This document shows, piece by piece, positions 35,541 through 44,909 of a stretch of 64,000 bases of DNA (position 1 is its first letter; each line of letters opens with the position of its first letter). The notes beneath the pieces are model-generated. The model was not told the DNA's origin and made no database searches. It saw nothing but the letters and a program-made list of their open reading frames with translations. The DNA is from Polaribacter tangerinus (GTDB lineage Bacteria > Bacteroidota > Bacteroidia > Flavobacteriales > Flavobacteriaceae): assembly GCF_038024095.1 (NCBI RefSeq), contig NZ_CP150668.1:1054001-1118000 (forward strand), given 5' to 3'. The position numbers were made by a program, and so were the translations under genes.

Positions 35541-36551
35541 ATGGTATCTAAAAAACAAACTTTAGGAGAATTTATTATAGAAAACCAACACGCTTTTAAA
35601 TATAGTTCGGGGGAACTTTCTAGCTTACTACACTCTATACGATTGGCTGCAAAAGTGGTAAATCACGAAGTTAATAAAGCGGGTTTGGTAGATATTATTG
35701 GTGCTTTTGGAGATACAAATGTGCAAGGCGAAGATCAACAAAAATTAGATATTTATGCAAATGAAAAGTTTATTCAAACACTCACAAAAAGAAACATTGT
35801 ATGTGGTATTGCCAGTGAAGAGGAAGATAGTTTTATAAGCATTAATAGTATTGATGAAAATCATCAAAATAAATATGTAGTTTTAATTGATCCGTTAGAT
35901 GGTTCTTCTAATATTGATGTAAATGTTTCTGTTGGCACAATTTTTTCTATTTACAGAAGAATTACTCCTATTGGAAAACCTGTGGAGTTAAAAGATTTTT
36001 TGCAAAAAGGAAGTGAGCAAGTAGCAGCTGGTTATGTTGTATACGGCACCTCTACAATGTTGGTTTATACAACCGGAGACGGCGTAAATGGTTTTACCTT
36101 AAACCCTGCAATTGGCTCTTTTTACCTATCTCACCCAAACATGACGTTTCCAGAAACCGGAAATATTTACTCTGTAAATGAAGGCAATTATTTCGATTTT
36201 CCTGAAGGGATAAAAAAATACATCAAATATTGCCAAGAAGAAAAAGACGATAGACCATATACTAGCAGATATATTGGATCTTTGGTTTCCGATTTTCACA
36301 GAAATATGATTAAAGGCGGAATTTACATGTATCCAAAAGGCTCTAGAAATCCGCAAGGAAAACTTCGTTTGCTATACGAATGTAATCCTATGGCTTTTAT
36401 TGCAGAACAGGCAAATGGCAAATGTTCAGATGGTTACACCAGAACTATGGATGTTCAACCAACCGAACTTCATCAAAGAGTTCCTTTTATTTGTGGAAGC
36501 AAAAAAATGGTAGAAAAGGTAGAAGAATTTATGCAAAAATATGGCGAATAA
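35541..36551 (+). CDS. fbp: Fructose-1,6-bisphosphatase class 1
   Basis: Gluconeogenic enzyme that removes the C1 phosphate of fructose-1,6-bisphosphate with Mg. 336 residues with the metal/active-site blocks [22 protein letters not shown] and the signature [16 protein letters not shown], then [23 protein letters not shown] near the C-terminus. All metal-binding acidic residues are present. Single gene; CATCTTTG, one base off the -7 consensus, lies 28 nt upstream. Confidence 0.96.
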   Translation: MVSKKQTLGEFIIENQHAFKYSSGELSSLLHSIRLAAKVVNHEVNKAGLVDIIGAFGDTNVQGEDQQKLDIYANEKFIQTLTKRNIVCGIASEEEDSFISINSIDENHQNKYVVLIDPLDGSSNIDVNVSVGTIFSIYRRITPIGKPVELKDFLQKGSEQVAAGYVVYGTSTMLVYTTGDGVNGFTLNPAIGSFYLSHPNMTFPETGNIYSVNEGNYFDFPEGIKKYIKYCQEEKDDRPYTSRYIGSLVSDFHRNMIKGGIYMYPKGSRNPQGKLRLLYECNPMAFIAEQANGKCSDGYTRTMDVQPTELHQRVPFICGSKKMVEKVEEFMQKYGE

Positions 36552-36660
36552 ATGATGTCTATACTGTTATAAGTTAACAAAAGTATAATGTTTTGGGAAT
36601 TTATAACATATTGTTTAGTTTTACATTAATAAAATAATACGAACTTTAAAAAAGATAAAA

Positions 36661-37269
36661 ATGGCTTTTAAATTACCAGAGTTAGGTTATGCATATGATG
36701 CATTAGAACCAAATATAGATGCAAGAACTATGGAAATTCACCATACTAAACATCATAACGGATATACAACTAAATTAAATGCCGCTATTGAAGGCACTTC
36801 TTTAGAAGGAAAATCTATTGAAGATATTTTAACAAATTTAGATATGAGTAACGGTGCTGTTAGAAATAATGGTGGTGGTTTTTACAATCATTCATTATTC
36901 TGGACTGTTTTAAACCCGGAAGATAGAGGGTATTTGTCTGGAGAATTAAAAGACGCAATAGAAGATGCTTTTGGCTCTAAAGAGGCATTTATAGAAGCTT
37001 TCTCAAACGCCGCTGCAACTCAGTTTGGTTCTGGTTGGGCTTGGTTGTGTGTTCACCCAGGTGGTAAAGTAGAAGTATGTTCTACACCTAACCAAGACAA
37101 TCCACTAATGCCAGGTGTTTCTTGCGGAGGAACTCCAATTTTAGGATTAGATGTTTGGGAACATGCTTATTATTTAAACTACCAAAACAGAAGACCAGAC
37201 TATATAGATGCTTTCTTTAAAGTAATTAACTGGAACGAGGTAGAAAGACGTTATGCAGCTTCAAAATAA
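36661..37269 (+). CDS. Superoxide dismutase (Mn or Fe/Mn type)
   Basis: Converts superoxide to peroxide and oxygen. 202 residues, with metal ligands His27, His77, Asp164 and His168 ([11 protein letters not shown]). Gly-Gly-Gly at 71-73 before NHSLFW, together with Gln145 in NQDNPLM, follows the Mn-type pattern; Fe types carry the active-site Gln at the first place. Metal use by either ion cannot be ruled out. No signal peptide, so cytoplasmic. Ends at its own terminator. Confidence 0.94.
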   Translation: MAFKLPELGYAYDALEPNIDARTMEIHHTKHHNGYTTKLNAAIEGTSLEGKSIEDILTNLDMSNGAVRNNGGGFYNHSLFWTVLNPEDRGYLSGELKDAIEDAFGSKEAFIEAFSNAAATQFGSGWAWLCVHPGGKVEVCSTPNQDNPLMPGVSCGGTPILGLDVWEHAYYLNYQNRRPDYIDAFFKVINWNEVERRYAASK

Positions 37270-37292
37270 AGTATAAACATAAATTTTGTACC

Positions 37293-37326
37293 AAAAAAAA
37301 GCATCCAAATTATTGGATGCTTTTTT
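37293..37326. terminator. Bidirectional terminator between sod and the PurF-like gene
   Basis: A-run plus GCATCCAA, loop ATTA, TTGGATGC and a T-run. It lies between two convergent genes. Confidence 0.88.
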
Positions 37327-37346
37327 AATATACATATAAACTATAT

Positions 37347-39245
37347 CTAATACGCTCTTTTATTGTTTCCTTCATAATAATTTATAAACGCCTCATTTAC
37401 AACTCTATGTCCGCCTGGCGTAGGATAATCTCCGGTGAAATACCAATCTCCTAAATTATCCGGACAAGCAACATGTAGATTTTCTACAGATTGATAAATT
37501 ACCTCAACCTCTGCTTTAATTTCTTCTGTTTTTAACATTTTTGCAATCTTCTCAGAAATTTCTACGCGGGTAAATGGCGCATAAATTTCTTTCACAAAAT
37601 TTGTAATAGACACATCTTCCTTTCCTCTTTGAGCAATGGACTTTTTGTACACTTGGTCAATTATATGAGAAAGTCCGTTTTCTTTTAATAATTCTATTGC
37701 AGCTTTAAAAGCAATAAAATCTCCAATTCTAGCCATATCAATACCATAACAATCTGGATAACGAATTTGTGGCGCCGATGATACTACAATAATTTTTTTA
37801 GGGCTTAGTCTATCTAAAATTTTAATAATACTTTTCTTAAGCGTTGTTCCTCTAACGATACTGTCGTCTATAATAACTAGGTTGTCGGTTGGTTTTACCA
37901 CACCATATGTTATGTCATAAACATGCTCTACCAAGTCGTCTCTACTGCTATCATCTGCAATAAAGGTTCTTAATTTTGCATCTTTGATAGCAATTTTTTC
38001 GAAACGTGCTCTTTCAGATAGTATTTCTGTTACTTTTTTGGCAGATAACTTTGTTCCGCCTGCAAGTATTTTTGCAGTTTTCTGCTGATTTAATAAATCT
38101 TCTGCAGCCTCCGTCATTCCGTAGAAAGAAGTTTCTGCAGTGTTTGGAATGTATGAAAAAACAGTATTTGAAATATCAGAATTTATTGCCGTTAGTATTT
38201 GAGGAAATACTAGTTTCCCTAAATTTTTTCTTTCTTCGTAAATTCCGGCATCACTTCCTCTAGAAAAATAAATACGCTCAAAAGAACAAGACTTTTTTTC
38301 TTTTTGTTCTAATACAGACTCTATAGAAGTTAATCCGTTTTTCTTTATGATTAAAGCATGACCGCGTTCTAATTCTTTTACTTGATTTATGTTTACATTA
38401 AATACAGTTTGAATTACTGGCCTTTCTGAAGCCACCACGACTACTTCTTCATCTTCATAAAAATAAGTAGGCCTTATCCCGTTCGGATCGCGTAAAACAA
38501 ACGCATCTCCATGACCTACCAAACCTGCCATGGCATAGCCTCCGTCCCAGTTTTTTGCAGATCTTTTGAGTATTTTAGTAAGGTTTAAATTTTCTTCTAT
38601 GTATGGTGAGGCGTCTTTTTTGTTAAAACCTGCTTCTTTTGCTTTTAAGTATAAATTGGCAACTTCATCTTCTAAAAAGTGCCCTATTTTTTCCATTACA
38701 GTAACCGTATCGGTAAACTCTTTAGGATGCTGCCCCAGCTCTATCAATTCTTCTAAAAGCTGTTTAGAATTGGTCATATTAAAATTACCTGCAACAATTA
38801 AATTTTGATGACGCCAATTACTCTGACGCAAAAATGGATGCACACTCTCAATACTATTTTTTCCAAAAGTTCCGTAACGAACGTGTCCTAAAAATAAGTT
38901 ACCAATGTATGGCATGTTTTCTTCTTGCCAATCTACATCGTCTTTTTTATCAGGATGTTGCTCTAAAACACCATTTAAACGGTCGTTTATTTGGGCAAAA
39001 ATATCTTGAATTGGCTGTGATTTGTTAGAGCGAACTCTACTTACATATCTTGTTCCTGGCGATACGTTAAATTTTACACTAGCAAAACCAGCTCCATCCT
39101 GACCACGGTTGTGCTGCTTTTCCATTAATAAGTACATTTTATTAATGCCATAAAATGCAGAACCATATTTGTCTTTGTAAAATTGTAGGGGTTTCTTTAG
39201 TCGAACAAGTGCAATTCCACATTCATGCTTAATAGCGTCACTCAT
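37347..39245 (-). CDS. PurF-like amidophosphoribosyltransferase, long form
   Basis: 632 residues, about 130 longer than the usual PurF. N-terminal Ntn glutaminase domain with the catalytic Cys at position 9 (HECGIALV), so a short propeptide must be removed; GQDGAGFA and the LGHVRYGTFG strand follow. The C-terminal phosphoribosyltransferase part has the PRPP loop VIIDDSIVRGTTLKKS and an extra tail with HVACPDNLGDWYFTGDYPTPGG. I recall this long form as a second, PurF-like protein in Bacteroidetes. It is 96 bp downstream of a PfkB kinase on the same strand. Whether it serves as the main PurF here cannot be told without the rest of the genome. Confidence 0.8.
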   Translation of the reverse strand: MSDAIKHECGIALVRLKKPLQFYKDKYGSAFYGINKMYLLMEKQHNRGQDGAGFASVKFNVSPGTRYVSRVRSNKSQPIQDIFAQINDRLNGVLEQHPDKKDDVDWQEENMPYIGNLFLGHVRYGTFGKNSIESVHPFLRQSNWRHQNLIVAGNFNMTNSKQLLEELIELGQHPKEFTDTVTVMEKIGHFLEDEVANLYLKAKEAGFNKKDASPYIEENLNLTKILKRSAKNWDGGYAMAGLVGHGDAFVLRDPNGIRPTYFYEDEEVVVVASERPVIQTVFNVNINQVKELERGHALIIKKNGLTSIESVLEQKEKKSCSFERIYFSRGSDAGIYEERKNLGKLVFPQILTAINSDISNTVFSYIPNTAETSFYGMTEAAEDLLNQQKTAKILAGGTKLSAKKVTEILSERARFEKIAIKDAKLRTFIADDSSRDDLVEHVYDITYGVVKPTDNLVIIDDSIVRGTTLKKSIIKILDRLSPKKIIVVSSAPQIRYPDCYGIDMARIGDFIAFKAAIELLKENGLSHIIDQVYKKSIAQRGKEDVSITNFVKEIYAPFTRVEISEKIAKMLKTEEIKAEVEVIYQSVENLHVACPDNLGDWYFTGDYPTPGGHRVVNEAFINYYEGNNKRAY

Positions 39246-39308
39246 TTTAGTTGTATTTTAGTTCTTTAGTTGTTGGTTTTGTTTGTTGTTTTACTATCTA
39301 AAAGTAAT

Positions 39309-39338
39309 AAAAAATCCGCAGTTAAAAACCACGGATTT
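39309..39338 (-). terminator. Terminator of the PfkB kinase gene
   Basis: On the minus strand AAATCCG, 13-nt loop, CGGATTT with a run of six T residues, just past the stop codon. It lies between the kinase and the PurF-like gene, so the two may be only partly cotranscribed. Confidence 0.65.
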
Positions 39339-39341
39339 AAA

Positions 39342-40268
39342 TTAAGATATATTTATGTCGAATTGTGTTAAATCTTTAAACGCTTGTAAACGATTATTTA
39401 CATCATTTTTAGTTAAATTTTGCATGCGTTCTGTACCAAATTTTTCTACGCAAAATGAGGCTAAATTAGAACCGTAAATAATAGCATTTTTCATGTTTTC
39501 GAAAGAGACATCTTGTGTTTTTGTTAAATATCCACAGAAACCTCCTGCAAAAGTATCACCAGCCCCTGTTGGGTCAAAAACCTCTGCCAATGGCAATGCA
39601 GGTGCAAAAAACATGTTTCCATCATTAAAAAGTAAGGCACCGTGCTCTCCCTTTTTTATAACAACGTATTTTGGGCCCATTTGATGAATTTTCTTTGCGG
39701 CGTTTACCAAAGAGTATTCTCCAGAAAGTTGTCGTGCTTCTTCATCATTTATAGTAATTACATCTACTCTTTTAAGGACTGCGTGTAAGTCTGCCAACGC
39801 AATATCCATCCAAAAATTCATGGTATCTAAAACGACTAATTTCGGCGTTACTTCCATTTGGTCGAGAACAGAAGCTTGTGTTAAAGGATGTAAATTACCT
39901 AAAATTACAATGCTTGCGTCTTTAAAATTTGCTGGCACTACTGGCGTAAAAGTTTCCAATACATTTAGCTCTGTAACCAAGGTATCTCTAGAGTTCATAT
40001 CGTTATGATATTTTCCACTCCAAAAAAAAGTTTTTCCGTTTTTATCTATTTCAATTCCATCGGTATTAATTCCTTTAGAATTCATCATTTCTAAATATGA
40101 TGCTGGAAAATCTGCTCCTACTACAGAAACTACTCCTGTTTGAACACCAAACTGAGAAGCTGCCAAACCTACATAAGTTCCAGAACCTCCTAATATTTTA
40201 TCTGTTTTACCAAATGGAGTTTCAATAGCATCAAAAGCTACCGTACCTACTGCCAATAATTTGCTCAT
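39342..40268 (-). CDS. PfkB family carbohydrate/nucleoside kinase
   Basis: 308 residues of the ribokinase fold. The N-terminal Gly-rich stretch (GGSGTYVGLAAS) and the C-terminal signature DPTGAGDTFAGGFCGYL with the catalytic Asp are intact. The substrate is not evident; the form is closer to the adenosine kinase/sugar kinase branch than to phosphofructokinase. The neighbouring PurF-like gene may hint at a nucleoside or ribose-related substrate, an inference only. Its promoter overlaps the start of the divergent SufE gene. Confidence 0.85.
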   Translation of the reverse strand: MSKLLAVGTVAFDAIETPFGKTDKILGGSGTYVGLAASQFGVQTGVVSVVGADFPASYLEMMNSKGINTDGIEIDKNGKTFFWSGKYHNDMNSRDTLVTELNVLETFTPVVPANFKDASIVILGNLHPLTQASVLDQMEVTPKLVVLDTMNFWMDIALADLHAVLKRVDVITINDEEARQLSGEYSLVNAAKKIHQMGPKYVVIKKGEHGALLFNDGNMFFAPALPLAEVFDPTGAGDTFAGGFCGYLTKTQDVSFENMKNAIIYGSNLASFCVEKFGTERMQNLTKNDVNNRLQAFKDLTQFDINIS

Positions 40269-40285
40269 TTCTTATATTTTATACG

Positions 40286-40352
40286 TAATTTTGTATTTTA
40301 TAAAATTACCTTTTTTGAAGGTGCAAAAATAAGTTTTAAAAATGACTATCAA
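40286..40352. promoter_or_regulatory. Overlapping divergent promoters of the PfkB kinase and SufE genes
   Basis: Minus strand: TTG (complement of 40350-40352), 18 nt, TATTTTTG (complement of 40324-40331), serving the PfkB gene; its -33 element is inside the sufE coding start. Plus strand: TAATTTTG (40286-40293) with a TTG 22 nt upstream (40261-40263), serving sufE. The two promoters interleave, so the polymerases should interfere. Confidence 0.55.
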
Positions 40353-40767
40353 AGAAATACAAGAAGAAATTATTGATGAGTTTTCTATGTTTGATGATTG
40401 GATGGAGCGCTATGAATACATCATAGAATTAGGAAAATCATTACCTATTATAGCAGATTCTTATAAATTAGATGAAAATTTAATAAAAGGATGTCAGTCT
40501 AAAGTTTGGTTATATTCTGAACTTAATGAAGATAAAGTAACTTTTACTGCAGATAGTGATGCCATTTTAACCAAAGGAATTGTCGCTCTTTTACTTCGTG
40601 TATTTTCTGGACAAAAACCTGCTGATATTTTAGCAGCAGAAACTGACTTTATTGATGAAATTGGCCTTAAAGAACATTTAAGTCCAACCAGAGCAAACGG
40701 ATTAGTTTCTATGATTAAACAGATAAAAATGTATGCAATTGCGCAACAATCTAAACTAACAAACTAA
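40342..40767 (+). CDS. SufE family Fe-S cluster assembly protein
   Basis: Accepts sulfur from the SufS desulfurase and passes it on for Fe-S cluster building. 141 residues, with the conserved Cys51 in IKGCQSKVWL as the persulfide site. The N-terminal helix EEFSMFDDWMERYEYIIELGK is typical. It is followed after 9 nt by a MIP18/SufT-like gene and then DUF2480, a small Fe-S assembly unit. Confidence 0.92.
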   Translation: MTIKEIQEEIIDEFSMFDDWMERYEYIIELGKSLPIIADSYKLDENLIKGCQSKVWLYSELNEDKVTFTADSDAILTKGIVALLLRVFSGQKPADILAAETDFIDEIGLKEHLSPTRANGLVSMIKQIKMYAIAQQSKLTN

Positions 40768-40776
40768 AACAACAAC

Positions 40777-41097
40777 ATGACAGACAAAGAACTTGAAGAA
40801 ATTGGAGATAAAATTGTAAGAGTTTTAAAAACTATCTATGACCCAGAAATTCCGGTTGATATTTATGAATTAGGGTTAATTTATGATGTTTTTGTTTCTG
40901 AAGAAAATAATGCTAAAATATTGATGACTCTTACCTCTCCTAACTGCCCAGTTGCAGAAAGTTTACCAAGAGATGTAGAGGAAAAAGTAAAATCTCTAAA
41001 AGAAATAAACGATTGTGAAGTAGAAATTACATTCGATCCTACCTGGACTTCTGAAATGATGAGTGAAGAAGCAAAATTAGAGTTAGGAATGCTTTAA
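40777..41097 (+). CDS. MIP18/DUF59 family iron-sulfur assembly factor (SufT-like)
   Basis: 106 residues of the DUF59 fold, with YDPEIPVDIYELGLIYDV and the conserved Cys57 in TSPNCPVAESLP. Relatives (SufT, PaaD, eukaryotic MIP18) help mature Fe-S proteins. It directly follows SufE, which supports that role. The C-terminus (TFDPTWTSEMMSEEAKLELGML) matches the family end. Confidence 0.9.
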   Translation: MTDKELEEIGDKIVRVLKTIYDPEIPVDIYELGLIYDVFVSEENNAKILMTLTSPNCPVAESLPRDVEEKVKSLKEINDCEVEITFDPTWTSEMMSEEAKLELGML

Positions 41098-41144
41098 AAT
41101 AAATCCTGTAACAATTCAACTTTTTTAAAGAAAAGAGTACTAAA

Positions 41145-41654
41145 ATGGCAGATGAAATTATAAATAGAGTAGCCAATAGCAATCTAAAAACCTTCGATCT
41201 CGAAGAGATATATCCAGAAGGAAAAAGAGTGTTGTTTGATATTAAAGAATGGCTTTTTCAAGAAATTATATTAAAAGAAAAAGACTTTAGAGCTCATGTA
41301 AAAAATCATGATTGGTCTCAGTACAAAAATACTTTTGTAGCGGTAACTTGTTCCGTAGACGCCATTATACCTTCTTGGGCTTATATGCTTGTTGCAGCAG
41401 AACTAAATGCTTTTGCTAATAAGGTAGTTATTGGAAATTTAGAACTATTAGAAACAGTTATATACCAAGAACTTTTAAACTTTATAGATTTTAGTAATTT
41501 TACAGAAAAACCTGTTATTATTAAAGGATGCGCAGAAAAACCAATTCCTACTTCGGCATACTCTTTGTTAATTGAAAAGCTAGCACCAATAGCAAAATCT
41601 ATTATGTTTGGCGAGGCCTGTTCTACAGTACCTATTTATAAAAGGAAAAAATAA
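41145..41654 (+). CDS. DUF2480 family protein
   Basis: 169 residues of a Bacteroidetes family without known function. Conserved features: DIKEWLFQ...LKEKDFRAHVKNHDW, the AVTCSVDAIIPSWAYMLV block and the C-terminal IKGCAEKPIPTSAY. The two Cys sites and the constant place beside SufE and the MIP18 gene suggest a link with Fe-S assembly, an inference from neighbourhood. Confidence 0.8.
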   Translation: MADEIINRVANSNLKTFDLEEIYPEGKRVLFDIKEWLFQEIILKEKDFRAHVKNHDWSQYKNTFVAVTCSVDAIIPSWAYMLVAAELNAFANKVVIGNLELLETVIYQELLNFIDFSNFTEKPVIIKGCAEKPIPTSAYSLLIEKLAPIAKSIMFGEACSTVPIYKRKK

Positions 41655-41656
41655 TT

Positions 41657-41685
41657 TTGCCCTTTGTGAGATAATAGTATTTTTG
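41657..41685 (+). promoter_or_regulatory. Promoter of the DUF3078 pair
   Basis: TTG (41657-41659), 18 nt and TATTTTTG (41678-41685), 19 nt before the ATG at 41704. It partly follows the DUF2480 stop. It also shows that a longer frame open from 41608 is not the start. Confidence 0.6.
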
Positions 41686-41703
41686 CCTTTTAAAAAATTA
41701 ATA

Positions 41704-42567
41704 ATGAGACTGTTACTTTTTTTATTTGTATTAATTACAACTACACTAACTTTTAGTCAAGAGAAAACAAAAGAAATTAAAAAAACACCTAAATGGAAAA
41801 TTCATGGACGGTTCGCTTTTATCTTTAACCAATCTTCATTTACAAATTGGGCCTCTGGTGGACAAAATACTGTAGCTGGTAACATTAATGTTAATTATGA
41901 CTTTAACTACAAAAAGAAAAATGTAAACTGGGATACTCGTATTATTACTGGATATGGTTTAAGTTACATTAGCGAAAAAGGATATCGTAAAACCGACGAC
42001 CGTTTTGAGCTAAACACCTTATTCGGATTAAAAACAAAAGGAAATTGGTTCTTTTCTTTTATTGGAAACTTTAGAACACAATATACCGAAGGTTATAATT
42101 ATAAAGCAGAACCAAAAATTTTGGTATCAGACTTTCTTTCTCCCGCATTTTTAAGTTTAGGACCCGGAATGTTATGGAAAAAGTCGGATGATTTAAGCTT
42201 AAACATTGCACCTTCTACCGCAAGATATACTTTTGTTAGCGATTTTTTTTCAGGTAAATTCGGTGTCAAAGAAGGTAGAAATACAGCATTCAGTTTAGGT
42301 TTTAACCTTTCTGGATACTTTAAATTTACCATCATGGAAAATGTAGAAATGGAAAATATTTTAACCATGTATACCGATTACCTAGCAAATGTTGGAAACA
42401 TAGATACAGATTATCAAACAAATATTCGGTTTAAAGTAAACGAAAATATAAAAATGCACATGACATTTCATACCATTATGGATGATGATACCTCTACAAG
42501 AATTCAGTTTAGACAACTTTTTGGGTTAGGTCTAAACTATAGTTTTCACGAAAAAGTGACTTATTAA
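41704..42567 (+). CDS. DUF3078 outer-membrane protein
   Basis: 287 residues with a signal peptide (MRLLLFLFVLITTTLTFSQ) and a mature part of alternating aromatic beta-strands typical of a small outer-membrane barrel. DUF3078 signature: FIFNQSSFTNWASGGQNTVAGNINVNYDF near the N-terminus and a final Tyr. The ATG at 41704 is chosen for the signal peptide and the promoter box in front. A second DUF3078 gene follows by 49 nt. Function unknown; no transport or enzyme motif. Confidence 0.8.
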   Translation: MRLLLFLFVLITTTLTFSQEKTKEIKKTPKWKIHGRFAFIFNQSSFTNWASGGQNTVAGNINVNYDFNYKKKNVNWDTRIITGYGLSYISEKGYRKTDDRFELNTLFGLKTKGNWFFSFIGNFRTQYTEGYNYKAEPKILVSDFLSPAFLSLGPGMLWKKSDDLSLNIAPSTARYTFVSDFFSGKFGVKEGRNTAFSLGFNLSGYFKFTIMENVEMENILTMYTDYLANVGNIDTDYQTNIRFKVNENIKMHMTFHTIMDDDTSTRIQFRQLFGLGLNYSFHEKVTY

Positions 42568-42616
42568 AAATAAATTGTCTAAAAAAGACGTAATAACAAA
42601 TTATTAAAATTTAAAA

Positions 42617-43564
42617 ATGAAAAAAATATCAATACTATTCGTATGTATGTTTATCGGTTTAACTGTAAACGCACAAACTGAAGAAGAATTAAAAAAAGAA
42701 CAAGCGCCTAAAAAAGCTCAAATAGCAAAATTACAAAGTGAAGTAGATGCGCTTCAATCTAAAATAGATGCATTACCAGGATGGAGAATTGGTGCTTTTG
42801 GTACTATTGGGGCAAGTTTATCTGGTTTTAACAATTGGTATGCAAGAACGGCTCCAAATACTTCTGCCGGTAATATTGGAATTACAGTAAATGCCTATGC
42901 AAACTTAATTAAAGAAGATTATTTCTGGAGAAACTCTGGAACAGTAAATTTAGGTTGGGTAAAAATAGACAATAAAGATATTGCTACAGACAGCGATAAA
43001 TTTGAATCTGCAACCGATGTATTTTCTATAACCTCTTTATATGGTAAAAGGTTAAATAAAAAATGGGCACTTTCTGCTTTGGGAGAATATAGAACCACCA
43101 TTTTAGATAATTTTAATGACCCTGGTTATTTAGATTTAGGTGCCGGTTTAACTTGGACACCAACAGAAAGGCTAGTTGTTGTGATGCATCCTGGAAACTA
43201 CAACTTTGTTTTTAGTAACAATAGCACAGCTTTTAACTCTTCTGTAGGTGCAAAAATAGTAGCAGATTACACTGCTAGCTATCACAAACTAAGTGTAAAA
43301 TCGAACCTTTCTATTTTTCAAAGTTACGAAGACAGTAACCTATCTAACTGGACTTGGACAAATTCTTTCGGATACACAATTTGGAAAGGAATAGGTGTTG
43401 GTTTTGAGTTTGGCTTAAGAAACAACAAACAAGAGGCGCTAAACAATGCGCTTGTAAATTTTGACTCTAGCACAGTATTCCCTGCACCTGCAGCACCAAC
43501 ATTTGATACCGTAGATAATAAATTACAAACATACTGGGTATTTGGTTTAAACTATAACCTGTAA
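42617..43564 (+). CDS. DUF3078 outer-membrane protein with an N-terminal coiled coil
   Basis: 315 residues: signal peptide (MKKISILFVCMFIGLTVNAQ), a Glu/Lys-rich coiled coil (about 22-55, heptads such as IAKLQSEVDALQSKIDALP), then a barrel-like domain with SGFNNWYA..TSAGNIGI, matching the core of the neighbouring DUF3078 protein. The coiled coil is absent from the partner, which suggests duplication followed by specialisation, perhaps for oligomerisation or peptidoglycan-side contact (inference). Strong terminator after it. Confidence 0.8.
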   Translation: MKKISILFVCMFIGLTVNAQTEEELKKEQAPKKAQIAKLQSEVDALQSKIDALPGWRIGAFGTIGASLSGFNNWYARTAPNTSAGNIGITVNAYANLIKEDYFWRNSGTVNLGWVKIDNKDIATDSDKFESATDVFSITSLYGKRLNKKWALSALGEYRTTILDNFNDPGYLDLGAGLTWTPTERLVVVMHPGNYNFVFSNNSTAFNSSVGAKIVADYTASYHKLSVKSNLSIFQSYEDSNLSNWTWTNSFGYTIWKGIGVGFEFGLRNNKQEALNNALVNFDSSTVFPAPAAPTFDTVDNKLQTYWVFGLNYNL

Positions 43565-43584
43565 GAATTAGGTAACTAATATAG

Positions 43585-43619
43585 AAAGCCTCAAGTACCA
43601 ATTCTTGAGGCTTTTTTTT
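43585..43619 (+). terminator. Terminator of the DUF3078 pair
   Basis: AAAGCCTCAAG, 8-nt loop, CTTGAGGCTTT followed by more T residues. Confidence 0.9.
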
Positions 43620-43727
43620 GTATATTTAAACTGTTTTTACGAACTCTTAATTATAAGAAATCAATATTACAATGATAAAATTATCATATTCAAATTTTAC
43701 CTATTTTTGTAAACTAAATCATACTTC

Positions 43728-44843
43728 ATGACACTTCTAGTAATTTTTGCTACTGTATCAATATTTTTTTCCTTTCTATGCTCTATTTTAGAAGCTGTTC
43801 TTTTAAGCATTTCTCCAACTTTTATCAACCTAAAAAAAAGTGAGGGTTTAGAGTATGCGCATCAGTTAGAAACTTTTAAAAAAGATGTAGACAAACCACT
43901 TATTGCTATTTTAACAATTAATACAATTGCACACACCGTAGGTGCAATTCTTGTGGGTGTACAAGCAAAAGTTGCCTATGCAGAAATGTATGGTAGTACA
44001 GAACAAACCATATTTGGTTTTCGAATTACCGAAGATGTAATGGTTGGGTTGGTTTCTACAATTATGACTGTTTTAATATTGGTAGCCTCAGAAATTATTC
44101 CAAAAACCATTGGTGCTACTTATTGGAAACAATTAGCTCATTTTACAGCAAAAGCATTAAAAATTATGATTTTCCCTTTAAAATACTCTGGTATTTTATG
44201 GCTTTTACAGTTAACCACTAAACTTATTGGTGGCAAAGGTCATGGAAGTATTTTAAGTAGAGAAAGTTTTTTAGTAATGGCAGATATGGCTGAAAAAGAA
44301 GGCGTATTTCAAAAAAATGAAAGTAAGGTTATTAGAAATTTACTAGGCTTTAAAGAAGTAAAAGTTATTGATGTAATGACACCTCGGTCTGTATTAGAAA
44401 TTGCAAATGAACAAGAAACAATTACCAACTTTTATAACAATCATAAAAACCTCAGATACTCAAGAATTCCTGTATTTGCAGACAATCCTGATAATATTAC
44501 CGGTTATTTTTTAAAAGCTAATTTATTAGAAGCGATTATAAATGGTAAAGGAGAAGAATGCCTTGCTACCATAAAAAGAAATATAGTAGTAACTGATAGA
44601 GAATTATCGATACCCGATTTGTTTGACAAACTTATTCAAGAAAAAGAACACATTGCTTTGGTGGTAGATGAATACGGTTCGGTGAGTGGTATTGTTTCTC
44701 AAGAAGACGTAATTGAAACGCTATTAGGATTAGAAATAATGGATGAAAGTGATACTGTTGCAGACTTGCAGGCATTGGCAAGAAAATCTTGGAAAAAAAG
44801 AGCCGAGAAAATGGGCGTAATAGACGATAAAAAGGAAGAGTAA
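43728..44843 (+). CDS. CNNM/CBS-domain membrane protein (CorC/hemolysin family)
   Basis: 371 residues: four-helix DUF21/CNNM membrane domain (about 1-185) with FLCSILEAVLLSISP and ASEIIPKTIGATYWKQLA, then two CBS repeats (about 205-335: VIDVMTPRSVLEI and LVVDEYGSVSGIVSQEDVIE). The usual C-terminal CorC_HlyC domain is missing or very short. The family is linked with Mg or other cation export; the name hemolysin is historical. A TATTTTTG box (43702-43709) precedes the ATG by 18 nt. Confidence 0.88.
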   Translation: MTLLVIFATVSIFFSFLCSILEAVLLSISPTFINLKKSEGLEYAHQLETFKKDVDKPLIAILTINTIAHTVGAILVGVQAKVAYAEMYGSTEQTIFGFRITEDVMVGLVSTIMTVLILVASEIIPKTIGATYWKQLAHFTAKALKIMIFPLKYSGILWLLQLTTKLIGGKGHGSILSRESFLVMADMAEKEGVFQKNESKVIRNLLGFKEVKVIDVMTPRSVLEIANEQETITNFYNNHKNLRYSRIPVFADNPDNITGYFLKANLLEAIINGKGEECLATIKRNIVVTDRELSIPDLFDKLIQEKEHIALVVDEYGSVSGIVSQEDVIETLLGLEIMDESDTVADLQALARKSWKKRAEKMGVIDDKKEE

Positions 44844-44874
44844 TTAGTATTAAACTTTTTTAAGTTTATATTCT

Positions 44875-44908
44875 AAAAAGGCTAAAGTTTTACAACTTTA
44901 GCCTTTTT
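44875..44908. terminator. Bidirectional terminator between the CNNM gene and hflX
   Basis: AAAAAGGCTAAAGTT, loop TTAC, AACTTTAGCCTTTTT: perfect 15-bp stem between convergent genes, ending 1 nt before the hflX stop. Confidence 0.92.
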
Positions 44909-44909
44909 A

